DNA of 64,000 bases from DASYAE01 sp036501535 (GCA_036501535.1 DASYAE010000140.1:1-64000); one strand, 5' to 3'; shown: positions 50,715-59,827, counted from the first letter of the stretch. Program-made: numbers and translations. The notes: generated by a model from the letters alone, not told the origin.

Positions 50715-50733
50715 CCGGCGGCTAGGCCGCCGG
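50715..50733 (-). terminator. 8-bp stem-loop at the end of the pst operon
   Basis: CCGGCGGC and GCCGCCGG pair around TAG. It lies 32 bp past the pstB stop (50765) and before the MarR promoter, so it likely ends the pst transcript. It has no T-run. Confidence 0.5.
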
Positions 50734-50764
50734 AGCCGCAGGTGCGCGCAGAATGCGCGGCAGA

Positions 50765-51541
50765 TCAGCCGAAGCGGCCGGTGATGTAGTCCTCGGTGGC
50801 CCGCTGGGTCGGGTTGGCGAAGATCCGGGTGGTGTCGTCGATCTCGATCAGCTTGCCCGGCTGGCCGGTGCCCGCGATGTTGAAGAACGCGGTACGGTCC
50901 GAGACGCGCGCGGCCTGCTGCATGTTGTGCGTCACGATCACGATCGTGTACTCGGACTTCAGCTGCGCGATCAGGTCCTCGATGGCGAGCGTGGAGATCG
51001 GGTCGAGGGCGGAGCAGGGCTCGTCCATCAGCAGCACCTCCGGCGAGACCGCGATCGCGCGGGCTATGCACAGGCGCTGCTGCTGGCCGCCGGACAGGCC
51101 GCCGCCGGGCTTGCCCAGCCGGTCGCCGACCTCGTTCCACAGGTTCGACGCGCGCAGCGAGTTCTCCACCAGGCCGTCGAGCTCGCCGCGCCGCCTGATC
51201 CCGTTGAGCCGCAGGCCCGCGGCCACGTTCTCGTAGATGGACATGGTCGGGAACGGGTTCGGCCGCTGGAACACCATGCCGATGGTGCGCCGCACCGAGA
51301 CCGGGTCGATGGACGCGCCGTAGAGGTCCACGTCGTCCAACATGACCTTGCCCTCGACGCGGGCGCCCGGGATCACTTCGTGCATCCGGTTGAGCGTGCG
51401 CAGCACGGTGGACTTGCCGCAGCCCGAGGGGCCGATGAACGCGGTCACGGTGCGCGGCTCAACCGTCAGGCTGATGTCTTCGATCGCGCGGGTGGGACCG
51501 TAGTAGGCCGACAGGCCCGAGACGTCGATCCGCTTGGCCAT
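50765..51541 (-). CDS. pstB: Phosphate ABC transporter ATPase PstB
   Basis: This 258-residue ATPase drives phosphate import. The motifs are GPSGCGKSTVL (Walker A), FQRPNPFPTMSIYENVAAGL (Q-loop, PstB-specific), LSGGQQQRLCIARAIAVSPEVLLMDEPCSALDP (signature to Walker B) and IVTHNMQQAARVSDRTAFF (switch His). GAAGGAAGAAG precedes the ATG 51541. Last gene of the pst operon, 33 bp after a winged-helix gene. Confidence 0.95.
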   Translation of the reverse strand: MAKRIDVSGLSAYYGPTRAIEDISLTVEPRTVTAFIGPSGCGKSTVLRTLNRMHEVIPGARVEGKVMLDDVDLYGASIDPVSVRRTIGMVFQRPNPFPTMSIYENVAAGLRLNGIRRRGELDGLVENSLRASNLWNEVGDRLGKPGGGLSGGQQQRLCIARAIAVSPEVLLMDEPCSALDPISTLAIEDLIAQLKSEYTIVIVTHNMQQAARVSDRTAFFNIAGTGQPGKLIEIDDTTRIFANPTQRATEDYITGRFG

Positions 51542-51573
51542 CGCTGGTACTTCTTCCTTCGGGTCGGGAACGG

Positions 51574-52002
51574 TCAATCGCCGATGTCGTATACGTAGCC
51601 CAGGCCGCGCACGGTGCGCATCCTGGCCAGGGCCTCAGGGTCGGCCTCGAGGTGCCGGCGCAGCCGGCGGATGTGCACGTCCAGTGTCTTGTTCCGGTCC
51701 GGGTAGCCCTCGCCCCAGACCGCGTCGAGCAGCTGACGGCGGGTCAGCAGCCGCCCGGCGTTCTGCATGAGCACGGCCAGCAGCTCGAACTCCTTGGGCG
51801 CCATGTGCACCTGGCGCCCGCCGACCCGCACGGCCATCCCGTCCAGGTTCAGTTCCACCGGCCCTACTGTCAACAGCCTGAGGCGGCCGAGCGTGGCCGG
51901 GGCCACCGGGATGTAGACACCGCGCACCGGGCCGGCCGAGCCGCGCGCGGCGCGCCGGGACACGGCCGCGGTCCTCGGTGCGGCGGCGCTGCTCGTCGGC
52001 AT
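51574..52002 (-). CDS. Winged-helix DNA-binding protein lacking a receiver domain, within pst operon
   Basis: This 142-residue protein has about 40 disordered residues and then an OmpR/PhoB-type winged helix (about residues 45-140: MAPKEFELLAVLMQNAGRLLTRRQLLDAVWGEGYPDRNKTLDVHIRRLRRHLEADPEALARMRTVRGLGYVY). The N-terminal receiver domain of a response regulator is absent, and the start is clear (GGAAGGAGACC before ATG 52002). It is the third gene of the pst operon, between the permease and pstB. It may bind pho promoters or compete with PhoP; this is inference. Confidence 0.8.
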   Translation of the reverse strand: MPTSSAAAPRTAAVSRRAARGSAGPVRGVYIPVAPATLGRLRLLTVGPVELNLDGMAVRVGGRQVHMAPKEFELLAVLMQNAGRLLTRRQLLDAVWGEGYPDRNKTLDVHIRRLRRHLEADPEALARMRTVRGLGYVYDIGD

Positions 52003-52172
52003 CACGGTCTCCTTCCCTGGGCGACTCTCGGCTCGGGTCCCGACTGGCTGTGCGGTGCTTGCGTCCTGATCCCCCGGCTCCGGCTCGGGCCCGGCCGCTC
52101 CGTCCGCGCGGGCCGCCCGGCTTCGGCGGCGGCCCGGCGGCGGATCCCCGTCCGGCCCGGCTGTCCGGCCCG

Positions 52173-54233
52173 TCACGCCCGCCCCGGCCGCTTCCACCAG
52201 GCGATCAACCGGGCGATCAGGTTGAGCAGCATGACGATCAGGATCAGGGTCAGCGCCCCCGCCCAGGCCCGGTCCAGGGCCGGCGCGTAGGAGGAGCTGA
52301 CCTCGGTGTAGATGAACTCCGGCAGCGAGCCCTGCGGCCCGCTGAACGGGTTCTGGTTGATCGACTCGGTGAAGCCGACCACCAGCAGCACCGGCGCGGT
52401 CTCGCCGAACACCCGGGCGACGGCCAGCATGATGCCGGTGATGATGCCCGGCAGCGCGGTGGGCACGACCACCTTGGTGATGGTGCGCCACTTCGACACG
52501 CCCAGCGCGTAGGAGGCCTCGCGCAGGCCGTGCGGGACGAGTTTGAGCATCTCCTCGGCGGACCGGATCACCAGCGGCAGCATGATGATCAGCAGCGCCA
52601 GGGAGCCGGCGAAGCCGGAGCCGGCCGGCTGGATGTGCAGCGCCAGGATCCACAGGGCCAGGACGAACAGGCCGGCCACGATGGAGGGCAGGCCCATCAT
52701 CACGTCCACGACGAAGGTGACCGCCAGGGCCAGCCTCCCGCGGCCGTACTCGACCAGGTAGATCGCGGTGAGTATGCCGATCGGCACCGCCATCACGGTG
52801 GCCAGGCCGGCCTGCTCGATCGTGCCGAGGATGGCGTGGTAGGCGCCGCCGCCGGGTTGGAGGTCGTCGACGCCGCGCATCGAGTGGCTCAGGAACGGCA
52901 TGCCGAACACGTGCGAGCCGCGGCCCACCACCAGGATCAGGATCGAGGCCAGCGGCAGGACGGCGATCAGGAACGAGAGCCAGATCCCGATCCGGGCGGT
53001 CCAGTCGGTCGCCCGGCGCATCGGATTCGCCTTGCCGAGCGGCGAGGGGGCCAGCTCGCCGCCGCCGCTGCGCGACATCTCGGCCGCCTTCTTCTCCGCC
53101 GCCGCGACCTCGCTGTGCTGGTACGCCTCGACCGGGCTGGCCGCGGCCGCCGCCCCGGCGCCGGCCGTCGCGACCGCCGGGCTGCCGCCGCCGCCCGTGC
53201 TGCGCCGCGCGATGACCCGGGCGACGTAGTTGACGATCAGGGTCATCACGAACAGGACGAGGCCGGAGGCGATCAGCGCGCCGCGGCCGTTGGTCAGCGA
53301 GTCCTTGAACTCGATCGCGATGTTGGCCGCGATGGTGTTGCCGCCGGGGTCGAGGAAGTGCGTGAAGAAGGTCGGGATGGTCGCCAGCACCATGGCCACG
53401 GCGATGGTCTCGCCCAGCGCCCGGCCGAAGCCGAGCACGATCGCGCTGATCACGCCGGAGCGGCCGTACGGCAGCACGGCCAGCCTGATCATCTCCCACT
53501 TGGTGGCGCCGAGCGCGTATGCGGCCTCGATGTTCTCCCGCGGGGTCTGCAGGAACACCTCGCGCGAGATCGCGGCCACGATCGGCAGGATCATGATGGC
53601 CAGCACGATGCCGGCGGCGAAGATGGACCGCGGGTTCGGCGCGTCGTGGTACTTGAAGATCGGGATCCAGCTGCCGAGCACGGTGCCGAAGAACTTCGAG
53701 ACCCCGGTCATGTGCGGCACCAGGAAGATGATGCCCCACAGGCCGTAGACCACGGACGGCACCGCGGCCAGCAGGTCGACGATGTAGCCGAGCAGTTGCG
53801 AGAGCCGGCGTGGCGCGTACTGGCTGATGAACAGGGCCGTGCCCACCGCGATCGGGGCGCCGAGCAGCAGCGCGAACAGCGAGGTGATCAGGGTCCCCCA
53901 CGCGATCAGGGCGACGCCCCACTCGGAGGGCGATCCGTCCGGGTCCCACGCGAACGACGTCAGCCAGTTGACCTTGTCCGCGCCGATCGCGCCCACGGCC
54001 TTGGTGACCAGGAAGAGCGCGACCATGATCATGAGGACGAGCAGGAAGATCGCCGCGCCGTACGATATGCCGGCGAAGGTGACGTCGCCGCGGCGGGAGT
54101 GCCCGGTCAGCCCGGCCGCACCGCCGTGCTTGCTGCGCTTGGGTCGCCGGGTCGGGCCGTTGTTGCGCGAGGAGATGACCTCATCGGCCGATCCGGCCGT
54201 GTCGTCGGCCACGGACGGCGAATCGCCGCTCAT
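52173..54233 (-). CDS. pstCA: Fused phosphate permease PstC-PstA
   Basis: This 686-residue protein contains both phosphate-transport permeases. The PstC-like half (about residues 40-345) has DKVNWLTSFAWDPDGSPSEWGVALIAWGTLITSLFALLLGAP and coupling helix EAAYALGATKWEMIRLAVLPYGRSG. The PstA-like half (about 410-686) has MRGVDDLQPGGGAYHAILGTIEQAGLATVMAVPIGILTAIYL and coupling helix EASYALGVSKWRTITKVVVPTALPG. A linker of about 65 residues rich in Ala, Gly and Glu joins them without a stop. Normally these are two genes, pstC and pstA. Each half has six hydrophobic helices. The sequence continues the minus-strand operon pstS-pstCA-wHTH-pstB. Confidence 0.9.
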   Translation of the reverse strand: MSGDSPSVADDTAGSADEVISSRNNGPTRRPKRSKHGGAAGLTGHSRRGDVTFAGISYGAAIFLLVLMIMVALFLVTKAVGAIGADKVNWLTSFAWDPDGSPSEWGVALIAWGTLITSLFALLLGAPIAVGTALFISQYAPRRLSQLLGYIVDLLAAVPSVVYGLWGIIFLVPHMTGVSKFFGTVLGSWIPIFKYHDAPNPRSIFAAGIVLAIMILPIVAAISREVFLQTPRENIEAAYALGATKWEMIRLAVLPYGRSGVISAIVLGFGRALGETIAVAMVLATIPTFFTHFLDPGGNTIAANIAIEFKDSLTNGRGALIASGLVLFVMTLIVNYVARVIARRSTGGGGSPAVATAGAGAAAAASPVEAYQHSEVAAAEKKAAEMSRSGGGELAPSPLGKANPMRRATDWTARIGIWLSFLIAVLPLASILILVVGRGSHVFGMPFLSHSMRGVDDLQPGGGAYHAILGTIEQAGLATVMAVPIGILTAIYLVEYGRGRLALAVTFVVDVMMGLPSIVAGLFVLALWILALHIQPAGSGFAGSLALLIIMLPLVIRSAEEMLKLVPHGLREASYALGVSKWRTITKVVVPTALPGIITGIMLAVARVFGETAPVLLVVGFTESINQNPFSGPQGSLPEFIYTEVSSSYAPALDRAWAGALTLILIVMLLNLIARLIAWWKRPGRA

Positions 54234-54381
54234 CGATACTCCTGACGGTGCGAGTCTGGGACGGGGTTGTGGCGCGGGGACGGATGCACGAAGGCTGCGT
54301 GTGAAGACACATGTGCACGGGGCTGATATGCCGCTCGGCTGCCGCCCGCGGGGTTGGTCCGCGGTCGGCAGCCGCTCGGGT

Positions 54382-54414
54382 CCGGCGCCGGGCCGAGCAG
54401 TCGGCCGGCGCCGG
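54382..54414 (-). terminator. Intercistronic stem-loop between pstS and pstCA
   Basis: CCGGCGCCGG with a further CCGA/TCGG pairs in a 10+4 bp stem (one bulged G) around GCAG. It starts about 10 bp past the pstS stop on the minus strand. No T-run. It could attenuate pstCA relative to pstS or stabilise pstS mRNA. Confidence 0.55.
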
Positions 54415-54423
54415 GAACCGCCG

Positions 54424-55542
54424 TCACTTCATTGCGGTGATCGACTTCAGAACCTTGGTCTGGACCGCGGTCGGCAGCTCGACGTAGCCGATGCCGGGCA
54501 GCTGGGTCTGCTCCGCGGAGCTGTCCATGTACTTCAGGAAGTCCTTGATCAGGGGCAGCTGCGCGGCGTTGTTGCCGGAGGCGCAGACGATCTCGTAGGT
54601 CACCAGGACGGCCGGGTAGGCGGTCTTCGAGGCGTAGGCGTAGTTGAACTGCAGCTGCAGGTCGTCGCCGGTGGCGACCACCTTGGCCTGGTCGATGAAG
54701 TTCGCCGCGTTGGTCGCGGTGATCGGGACGTACTGGTTGTTCGCGTTGCCGACGTTGGCCACCTGCAGCTTGTCCGCCTGGGCGTAGGACAGTTCGGCGT
54801 AGCCGATGGCGCCCGGGGTGGTGGAGACCGTCTGCGCGACGCCCGAGCTCTGGTTCTCACCCTCGCCGCCGCTGCCCGGCCACGCCTTGTTCGCGGCCTC
54901 CGGGAAGTCGGTCGGGTCGGTCTGGTTCAGGAAGTTCGAGAAGTTGAACGAGGTGCCCGAGGTGTCCGAGCGGTGCACCGTGGTGATGGTCAGGCTCGGG
55001 AACGTGGCGCTCGGATTCTCCGCCGCGATCTCCGGGTCGTTCCAGTTGGTGATCTTGCCGTTGAAGATCTTCGCCAGCGTGGAGGCCTTCAGGTTGATCG
55101 ACTTGGTCACCCCGGTGACGTTGTACATGACCGAGATCAGGCCGGGCACCATCGGCAGGTCGACGGCTGTACCCGTGCCGCAGGCGGCGTTCGCGGCGGA
55201 CTGGTTGCTGCTGCTGAGCGGGTAGTCCGAGCCGGCGAAGTCGACCTGCTTGTTCTCGAACGAGGTGAGGCCCGCGCCGGAGCCGTTGCCGTTGTAGTTG
55301 ACCGTCGCGCCGGGGCAGGCGTCCTGGAAGTCGTTCGCGAACTTGTCGATCGCGTTCTGCTGGGCGGTCGACCCGGCGACGTTGAGGGTGCCCGTGGCGC
55401 AGGCGACGGAGGCCGACGGCGAGGTCGAGGCCCCGGTGCTCGTCGAGCTCGCGGGGGTGTTGTTGTTCGTCCCGCAGGCGGCGAGCGTCGCGACGGCGAG
55501 CAGGCCGGCGCCCGCGGTGGCGGCGTACCTCTGGAGCTTCAC
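54424..55542 (-). CDS. pstS: Phosphate-binding lipoprotein PstS
   Basis: This 372-residue solute-binding lipoprotein captures phosphate outside the membrane for the Pst transporter. The GTG at 55542 follows AAGGGA and gives a lipoprotein signal MKLQRYAATAGAGLLAVATLAAC with C23 as the lipidated cysteine. The mature domain has VAGSTAQQNAIDKFANDFQDACPGATVNYNGNGSGAG (the phosphate-binding serine loop), HRSDTSGTSFNFSNFLNQTDP and GAIGYAELSYA. It is the first gene of the pst operon. Confidence 0.95.
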   Translation of the reverse strand: MKLQRYAATAGAGLLAVATLAACGTNNNTPASSTSTGASTSPSASVACATGTLNVAGSTAQQNAIDKFANDFQDACPGATVNYNGNGSGAGLTSFENKQVDFAGSDYPLSSSNQSAANAACGTGTAVDLPMVPGLISVMYNVTGVTKSINLKASTLAKIFNGKITNWNDPEIAAENPSATFPSLTITTVHRSDTSGTSFNFSNFLNQTDPTDFPEAANKAWPGSGGEGENQSSGVAQTVSTTPGAIGYAELSYAQADKLQVANVGNANNQYVPITATNAANFIDQAKVVATGDDLQLQFNYAYASKTAYPAVLVTYEIVCASGNNAAQLPLIKDFLKYMDSSAEQTQLPGIGYVELPTAVQTKVLKSITAMK

Positions 55543-55674
55543 GGCGGAAGTCCCTTCACATGGGTGGGCGCCCTCGGTGGACCACCCTCCCTGTGCTGAT
55601 GCTTCTTGGAAGGGGTAGCTCCGACGGCGGGTCGGGTGAGCCTTGGGTGTGCTGACGAGTCCGAACGTAGGCAG

Positions 55675-55707
55675 CGGACGTGAATCGACCGGCGGGGGAG
55701 GGTGAAC
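55675..55707 (-). promoter_or_regulatory. Degenerate Pho-box repeats, proximal set
   Basis: Read on the minus strand, three 11-base units run GTTCACCCTCC, CCCGCCGGTCG, ATTCACGTCCG, so the outer units match the GTTCAC-type PhoP box and the middle one is poor. It lies about 130 bp before pstS. Confidence 0.45.
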
Positions 55708-55878
55708 GCCAGGTATACAGTCCACAACGTTTGACCGCGCCCACCCTGCGCATTCTTGTGACACCGCTTTGTGTCTTCCAGGGCGTCATGCGAATTTGGA
55801 CCGTTTTGTTCCGGTCCGAATGCCCACGGCCCCCTTGCGGCGCGGCGTCCGGCGCGGCGCTGGCGCAGGTTTATCAGG

Positions 55879-55900
55879 GCCGGGTGAACGGGCCGTGAAC
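55879..55900 (-). promoter_or_regulatory. Pho box: GTTCACGGCCC-GTTCACCCGGC
   Basis: Two 11-base direct repeats on the minus strand; the second equals the streptomycete PhoP-box consensus GTTCACCCGGC. A GATAAA hexamer (55870-55875) lies 19 bases past the first GTTCAC. This should make pstS inducible by phosphate starvation through PhoRP. Confidence 0.7.
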
Positions 55901-56063
55901 TGGGCCCGCCGAAACTGCCTGCGCCGATGGGCCTTTCCGGCCGGCCGCCCCGGTGGACCGGCGCCGGAGCGCGGCGGTAGAAGGATATCCGGCAGATCCG
56001 GCAGCACTCTTATAACCGGAAAGCCGGACAGGCCGAGCGGAAATCGACCGGATTTCGAGTCGG

Positions 56064-57155
56064 ATGACAGGGGGTCTCGTTTTGAGTACCGCGCTGCGCG
56101 CAGAAGTCGAATTCACGCGTCCGGCGGAATTCGGGGACCGCTACGTCTGGAACCCGGCCGCGGACGACGTCCGGCTGGCCCGCGCCTGTATCGACCTGAA
56201 GGCCGGGCTGCACCGCGCGGCCGGCGAGGTGCTGGCCGAGAGCCGCGGCGCGGCCGGGCCCGGTTCCGGCGCCGGTCAAGGTTCTGGTTCACGTTCTGGT
56301 TCCCGCTCCGGCCTGGTCGACTCCGCGCTGCGTGCGCACCGCAGCCTGGTGCTGGCCGCCGCGGCCGCCGACTCCGACACCGCCGAGCAGTGGGCGGCTC
56401 GTGATCCCGGGCCGGACGCCCTGCTGCTGCTCGCCCGCACCGCAGCAGCCAGGGCACTGCGAGCGGCCGACCGGGGCGACTGGCGGGCCGCGCGGCTGGC
56501 CGAGATCGCCGCAGCAGGCTGCGAGCGCGCGGCCGTTGCGGCGCCGGGCGATCCGGTGCCGCTGGTGGTCAAGCTCTCGCTGGCCCGCCTCAGTACCGCG
56601 CCTGATACCGCGTCGGCTTGCGAGCACGGCCGCGCCGCGGCCAGGGCGGCGCTCCTGGACGCCGCCCACGACCTGTTCCGGCAGATCACCGAGATAGACC
56701 CGGGCAACCGGGAGGCGCACCACCGGCTGCTCGCGCTGCACTTCGCCCGGCACGGCGGATCGGCCGCCGAGATGTGGCAGGCCGCCTGGTGGATCGCCGA
56801 CCGGGTGGCGCAGGACTCGGAGCTGGCGCTGCTTCCGTTCGTGGCGCTGGCCGAAGACGCGCGGGAACGTCCCGCCGAATCGGGCCCGTGGGCGGACCCG
56901 GACTGGCGCCGGGCCGCCGTCGCGGTCTACCGGTCCTGGTTCCCCCGGGTCGCCCGGGAGTACCGCTTCACACCCGTCGTCGACCTCTCCTGCCTCGGCC
57001 ACGCCCTGGCGATGGCCCGGCTGAGCGAGGCGCGCCACGTCCTCGGCGCGATGGGCCCGTTCGCCACCACCGTTCCCTGGGACCTGCACGGGAATCCGGT
57101 CGCCGCACTCACCGAGGCCAGGCGCCGGCTCGGGCTGCGCGTGCCAGTGCTCTGA
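56064..57155 (+). CDS. Unrecognised helical protein
   Basis: This 363-residue protein is dominated by Ala/Arg/Leu helices that look TPR-like (AALLDAAHDLFRQITEIDPGNREAHHRLLALHFARHGGSAAEMWQAAWWIADRV). Near the middle is a Gly/Ser low-complexity stretch (about residues 68-83). It has no signal peptide and no clear catalytic motif. ATG 56064 is used, but TTG or GTG starts further in are possible. It is divergent from pstS and is followed by the APC permease 67 bp later. Function unknown. Confidence 0.6.
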   Translation: MTGGLVLSTALRAEVEFTRPAEFGDRYVWNPAADDVRLARACIDLKAGLHRAAGEVLAESRGAAGPGSGAGQGSGSRSGSRSGLVDSALRAHRSLVLAAAAADSDTAEQWAARDPGPDALLLLARTAAARALRAADRGDWRAARLAEIAAAGCERAAVAAPGDPVPLVVKLSLARLSTAPDTASACEHGRAAARAALLDAAHDLFRQITEIDPGNREAHHRLLALHFARHGGSAAEMWQAAWWIADRVAQDSELALLPFVALAEDARERPAESGPWADPDWRRAAVAVYRSWFPRVAREYRFTPVVDLSCLGHALAMARLSEARHVLGAMGPFATTVPWDLHGNPVAALTEARRRLGLRVPVL

Positions 57156-57222
57156 CGCACGCGCCGATCCGCCTGCAGACCGCCGACCGCAGACCGCCCA
57201 TCCGGAAAGGCAGCGCCCAGCG

Positions 57223-58788
57223 ATGTCTCCAGCAGAGTCTTCAGCAGAGCCCCCAGCAGACGTGCCCCCGGCGGCACTGTCCGGCCACGCCCGCACCCCG
57301 GCCGTCCCGGACGACGACGCCACCCTGCACCAGCTCGGCTACCCGCGCCGGCTGACCCGCCGGTTCGAGCTCTTCGACAACTTCGCCATCTCCGCGACGA
57401 TCATCAACGTCATAGCAGGGGTCTTCACCGGCTTCGCGATCGGGATGAACGCGGGCGGCCCGCGGGTGCTGGTCTTCGGCTGGATCCTGGTCTCGGCGCT
57501 GGTGCTGGCCGTCGGCACCGCCATGGGCGAGATCGCCTCGGCCTTCCCGACCAGCGGCGCGCTCTACTACTCGGCGGCGAAGCTGGCCCGCCGGCACAAG
57601 GCGGCCTGGGGCTGGTACACCGGCTGGCTCAACTTCGCCGGGCAGATCGGCGGCACAGCGGCCACCGACTTCGCCGCGGCCGCCTTCACGCAGACCTTCG
57701 CCGCCATGGTCTGGCCGTCCTACCGGCCGACGGCGCATCAGCAGGTCCTGATCGCGGCGGTGATCCTGCTCGTACATGCGTCGGCGAACACGTACACGGT
57801 CCGGCTCGTGGCGCTGCTGAACCGGGTCTCGGTGTGGTGGCTGCTGGCCGGCGTGGTGATCCTGGTCGGCGCGCTGGCGTTCGGGCCGGCGCAGCACCAG
57901 CCGCCCTCGTTCGTGTTCGCCTTCGACAACCGGACCGGGTTCCGCGCGGCCTGGTACGGCGGCGCGCTCGGGCTGCTGGTGACCGCCTGGACGTTCACCG
58001 GCTTCGACGCCTCGTTCCACATGAGCGAGGAGACCGTCGGCGCCGCGGACAACGCGCCGCGCGGCATCGTGAACGCGATCCGCTGGTCCGCCGTGTTCGG
58101 GTTCTTCCTGCTGCTGGCGCTGGTGCTGGCCAGCCGGGACTGGGCCGGGCAGGCCGCGGCCGGCAACCCGCCGGTGCAGATCCTGGTCGACGCGCTCGGC
58201 GCGCCGGCCGCGCGGCTCCTGCTGCTGATCGTGATCGGCGCGCTGCTGTTCTGCGGCCTGGCCAACATGACCAGCAACTCGCGGCAGATCTTCGCCTTCT
58301 CCCGGGACGGCGCGCTGCCCGGCTCGCGGTTCTGGTACTCGGTCGGCGAGCGCACCCGCACGCCGGTCAAGGCGGTGTGGCTGGCCGCCGGGTGCGCCTT
58401 CGTGCTGCTGCTGCCCGGCTACTGGAACACCACCGCGTTCGAGGCGATCGTCAGCGTGAACGTGATCGGGCTGTTCGGCTCCTACGGCATCCCGATCTTC
58501 CTGCGGCTGCGGCTGGGCGCCGGCTTCCGGCCCGGCCCGTGGAACCGGGGCCGCTGGGGCGGCCCGATCGCGGCGCTGGCGGTGGCCTGGATCCTGCTCA
58601 GCAGCGTGCTGTTCATGCTGCCCGAGTCGAGCCCGATCACGCACGACTCGTTCAACTACGCGCCGGTCGCGCTCGGCGCGGTGATGGTGGTTGCCACGGT
58701 CTGGTGGTTCGCCGCCGCGAGGCGCAGCTTCCACGGCCCGGTCAGCTACGGCACGCCGGAGGAGTTGGCGGCGATGGACCTGGTCTGA
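57223..58788 (+). CDS. APC-family amino acid/polyamine permease
   Basis: This 521-residue permease has twelve hydrophobic helices starting near residue 55. It opens LGYPRRLTRRFELFDNFAISATIINVIAGVFTGF, the family's first-helix glycine region, and later has GWYTGWLNFAGQIG and AYFGSGxxFD-like FTGFDASFHMSEETVGA. These match the GABA/basic amino acid (APC) branch, with the EETVGA loop. ATG 57223 follows GGAAAGG. The substrate is probably an amino acid or amine. Confidence 0.86.
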   Translation: MSPAESSAEPPADVPPAALSGHARTPAVPDDDATLHQLGYPRRLTRRFELFDNFAISATIINVIAGVFTGFAIGMNAGGPRVLVFGWILVSALVLAVGTAMGEIASAFPTSGALYYSAAKLARRHKAAWGWYTGWLNFAGQIGGTAATDFAAAAFTQTFAAMVWPSYRPTAHQQVLIAAVILLVHASANTYTVRLVALLNRVSVWWLLAGVVILVGALAFGPAQHQPPSFVFAFDNRTGFRAAWYGGALGLLVTAWTFTGFDASFHMSEETVGAADNAPRGIVNAIRWSAVFGFFLLLALVLASRDWAGQAAAGNPPVQILVDALGAPAARLLLLIVIGALLFCGLANMTSNSRQIFAFSRDGALPGSRFWYSVGERTRTPVKAVWLAAGCAFVLLLPGYWNTTAFEAIVSVNVIGLFGSYGIPIFLRLRLGAGFRPGPWNRGRWGGPIAALAVAWILLSSVLFMLPESSPITHDSFNYAPVALGAVMVVATVWWFAAARRSFHGPVSYGTPEELAAMDLV

Positions 58789-58873
58789 GCCCCCTCCTCT
58801 GGTATGAGTACTGATAACGCATGACGCGGTCCCGGTCATGTGAGCCATGCACAGCAATCCAGGAGTAAGCACC

Positions 58874-59770
58874 ATGATCTCGCAGCCGGACCACGAACGC
58901 CTCGTGGTCACCCCGGTCGGCCCCGCCGAATGGTCTGCCGCCGCGATCGCCTGGGCCGCGGCCGAGGGCTGGAACCCGGGCCTGCGCGACAGCGACGCGT
59001 TCCTGCCGCAGGACCCCGGCGGCTTCTTCCTGGGCCGCCTCGACGGCGCGGAGGTCTCGGCGATCTCGGTGGTCAACTACGGGGACGAATTCGCCTTCCT
59101 GGGCTTCTACCTGGTGGATCCGCGACTTCGCGGGCGCGGGCTTGGCATCGCGACGTGGCGCGCGGCGATCGGCCATGCGGCGGAAGACAGAGTCGCCCGG
59201 CCGATCGGCCTCGACGGCGTGATCGCGCAACAGGAGAACTACGAGCGCTCCGGCTTCACCGCCGCCTATCGGACCCTGAAATACGGCGGCGTGATCCGTC
59301 CGTGTCCCCGGCCCGCGGCGCCGGAGACCGGCCTCGTGGTGTTCCCGGCCCGCGAAGTCGGGATCGACGAGCTGGCCGCCTACGACCGGCAGTGCTACCC
59401 GGCGGAGCGGCGCGAGTTCGTGCACCGCTGGATCGCAGTGCCCGGCCACACCGCCTTCGCCGCGATAAGCCGGGACGAGGAGGCGATCGTCGGCTACGGC
59501 GTGATCCGCCCCGGCCGCGACGCCTACCGCATCGGCCCGCTGTTCGCCGACACGCCGCAGGCCGCCGCCGCGCTCTACGAGGCCCTGACGGCCGACCTGG
59601 CCGGCAGCCCGGTGCAGATCGACGTGCCCGAGCCCAACCACGCCGCCTGCGACTTCGCCGTCGAGCGCAGCCTGGCCGTCGTCTTCGAGACCGCGCGCAT
59701 GTACACGGCGCCGGTCTCGATCGCGGCCCCGCACAAGGTGTTCGGCGTCACAACCCTCGAACTCGGCTGA
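58874..59770 (+). CDS. GNAT-family acetyltransferase, two-domain
   Basis: This 298-residue protein has an N-terminal GNAT domain (about residues 5-140) with the acetyl-CoA loop DPRLRGRGLGIATWRAAIGHA. A second GNAT-like C-terminal domain (about 150-290) has YGVIRPGRDAYRIGPLFADTPQAAAALYEAL and no clear RxxGxG loop. AGGAG lies eight bases before ATG 58874; an ATG at 58847 is in frame. The substrate is unknown. Confidence 0.83.
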   Translation: MISQPDHERLVVTPVGPAEWSAAAIAWAAAEGWNPGLRDSDAFLPQDPGGFFLGRLDGAEVSAISVVNYGDEFAFLGFYLVDPRLRGRGLGIATWRAAIGHAAEDRVARPIGLDGVIAQQENYERSGFTAAYRTLKYGGVIRPCPRPAAPETGLVVFPAREVGIDELAAYDRQCYPAERREFVHRWIAVPGHTAFAAISRDEEAIVGYGVIRPGRDAYRIGPLFADTPQAAAALYEALTADLAGSPVQIDVPEPNHAACDFAVERSLAVVFETARMYTAPVSIAAPHKVFGVTTLELG

Positions 59771-59798
59771 GGTGCCGCGACGGCCCCGGTAAAACCGT

Positions 59799-59827
59799 TT
59801 GTCGGGCGGCGCGGCGCGGGCCATGCT
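59799..59827 (+). promoter_or_regulatory. Promoter TTGTCG-17-CATGCT before the methyltransferase
   Basis: The 17-bp spacing and six bases from CATGCT to the GTG at 59834 fit a leaderless transcript. Confidence 0.45.

Larger units (their letters stand above)
55543..56063. other. 521-bp pstS promoter region
   Basis: I found no gene here. It holds the long pstS leader, two Pho-box-like repeat sets (55675-55707 and 55879-55900), a TACGTT hexamer at 55664-55669 and GATAAA at 55870-55875 as -10 candidates. The region next to 56064 is upstream of the divergent helical-protein gene, which would read away from pstS. Confidence 0.6.

Noticed and set aside
51574..53949. A 791-codon minus-strand frame spanning the winged-helix gene and the pstCA region
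   Set aside because: Only the last 142 codons after a good ribosome site are real. The rest is an out-of-frame reading of pstCA.
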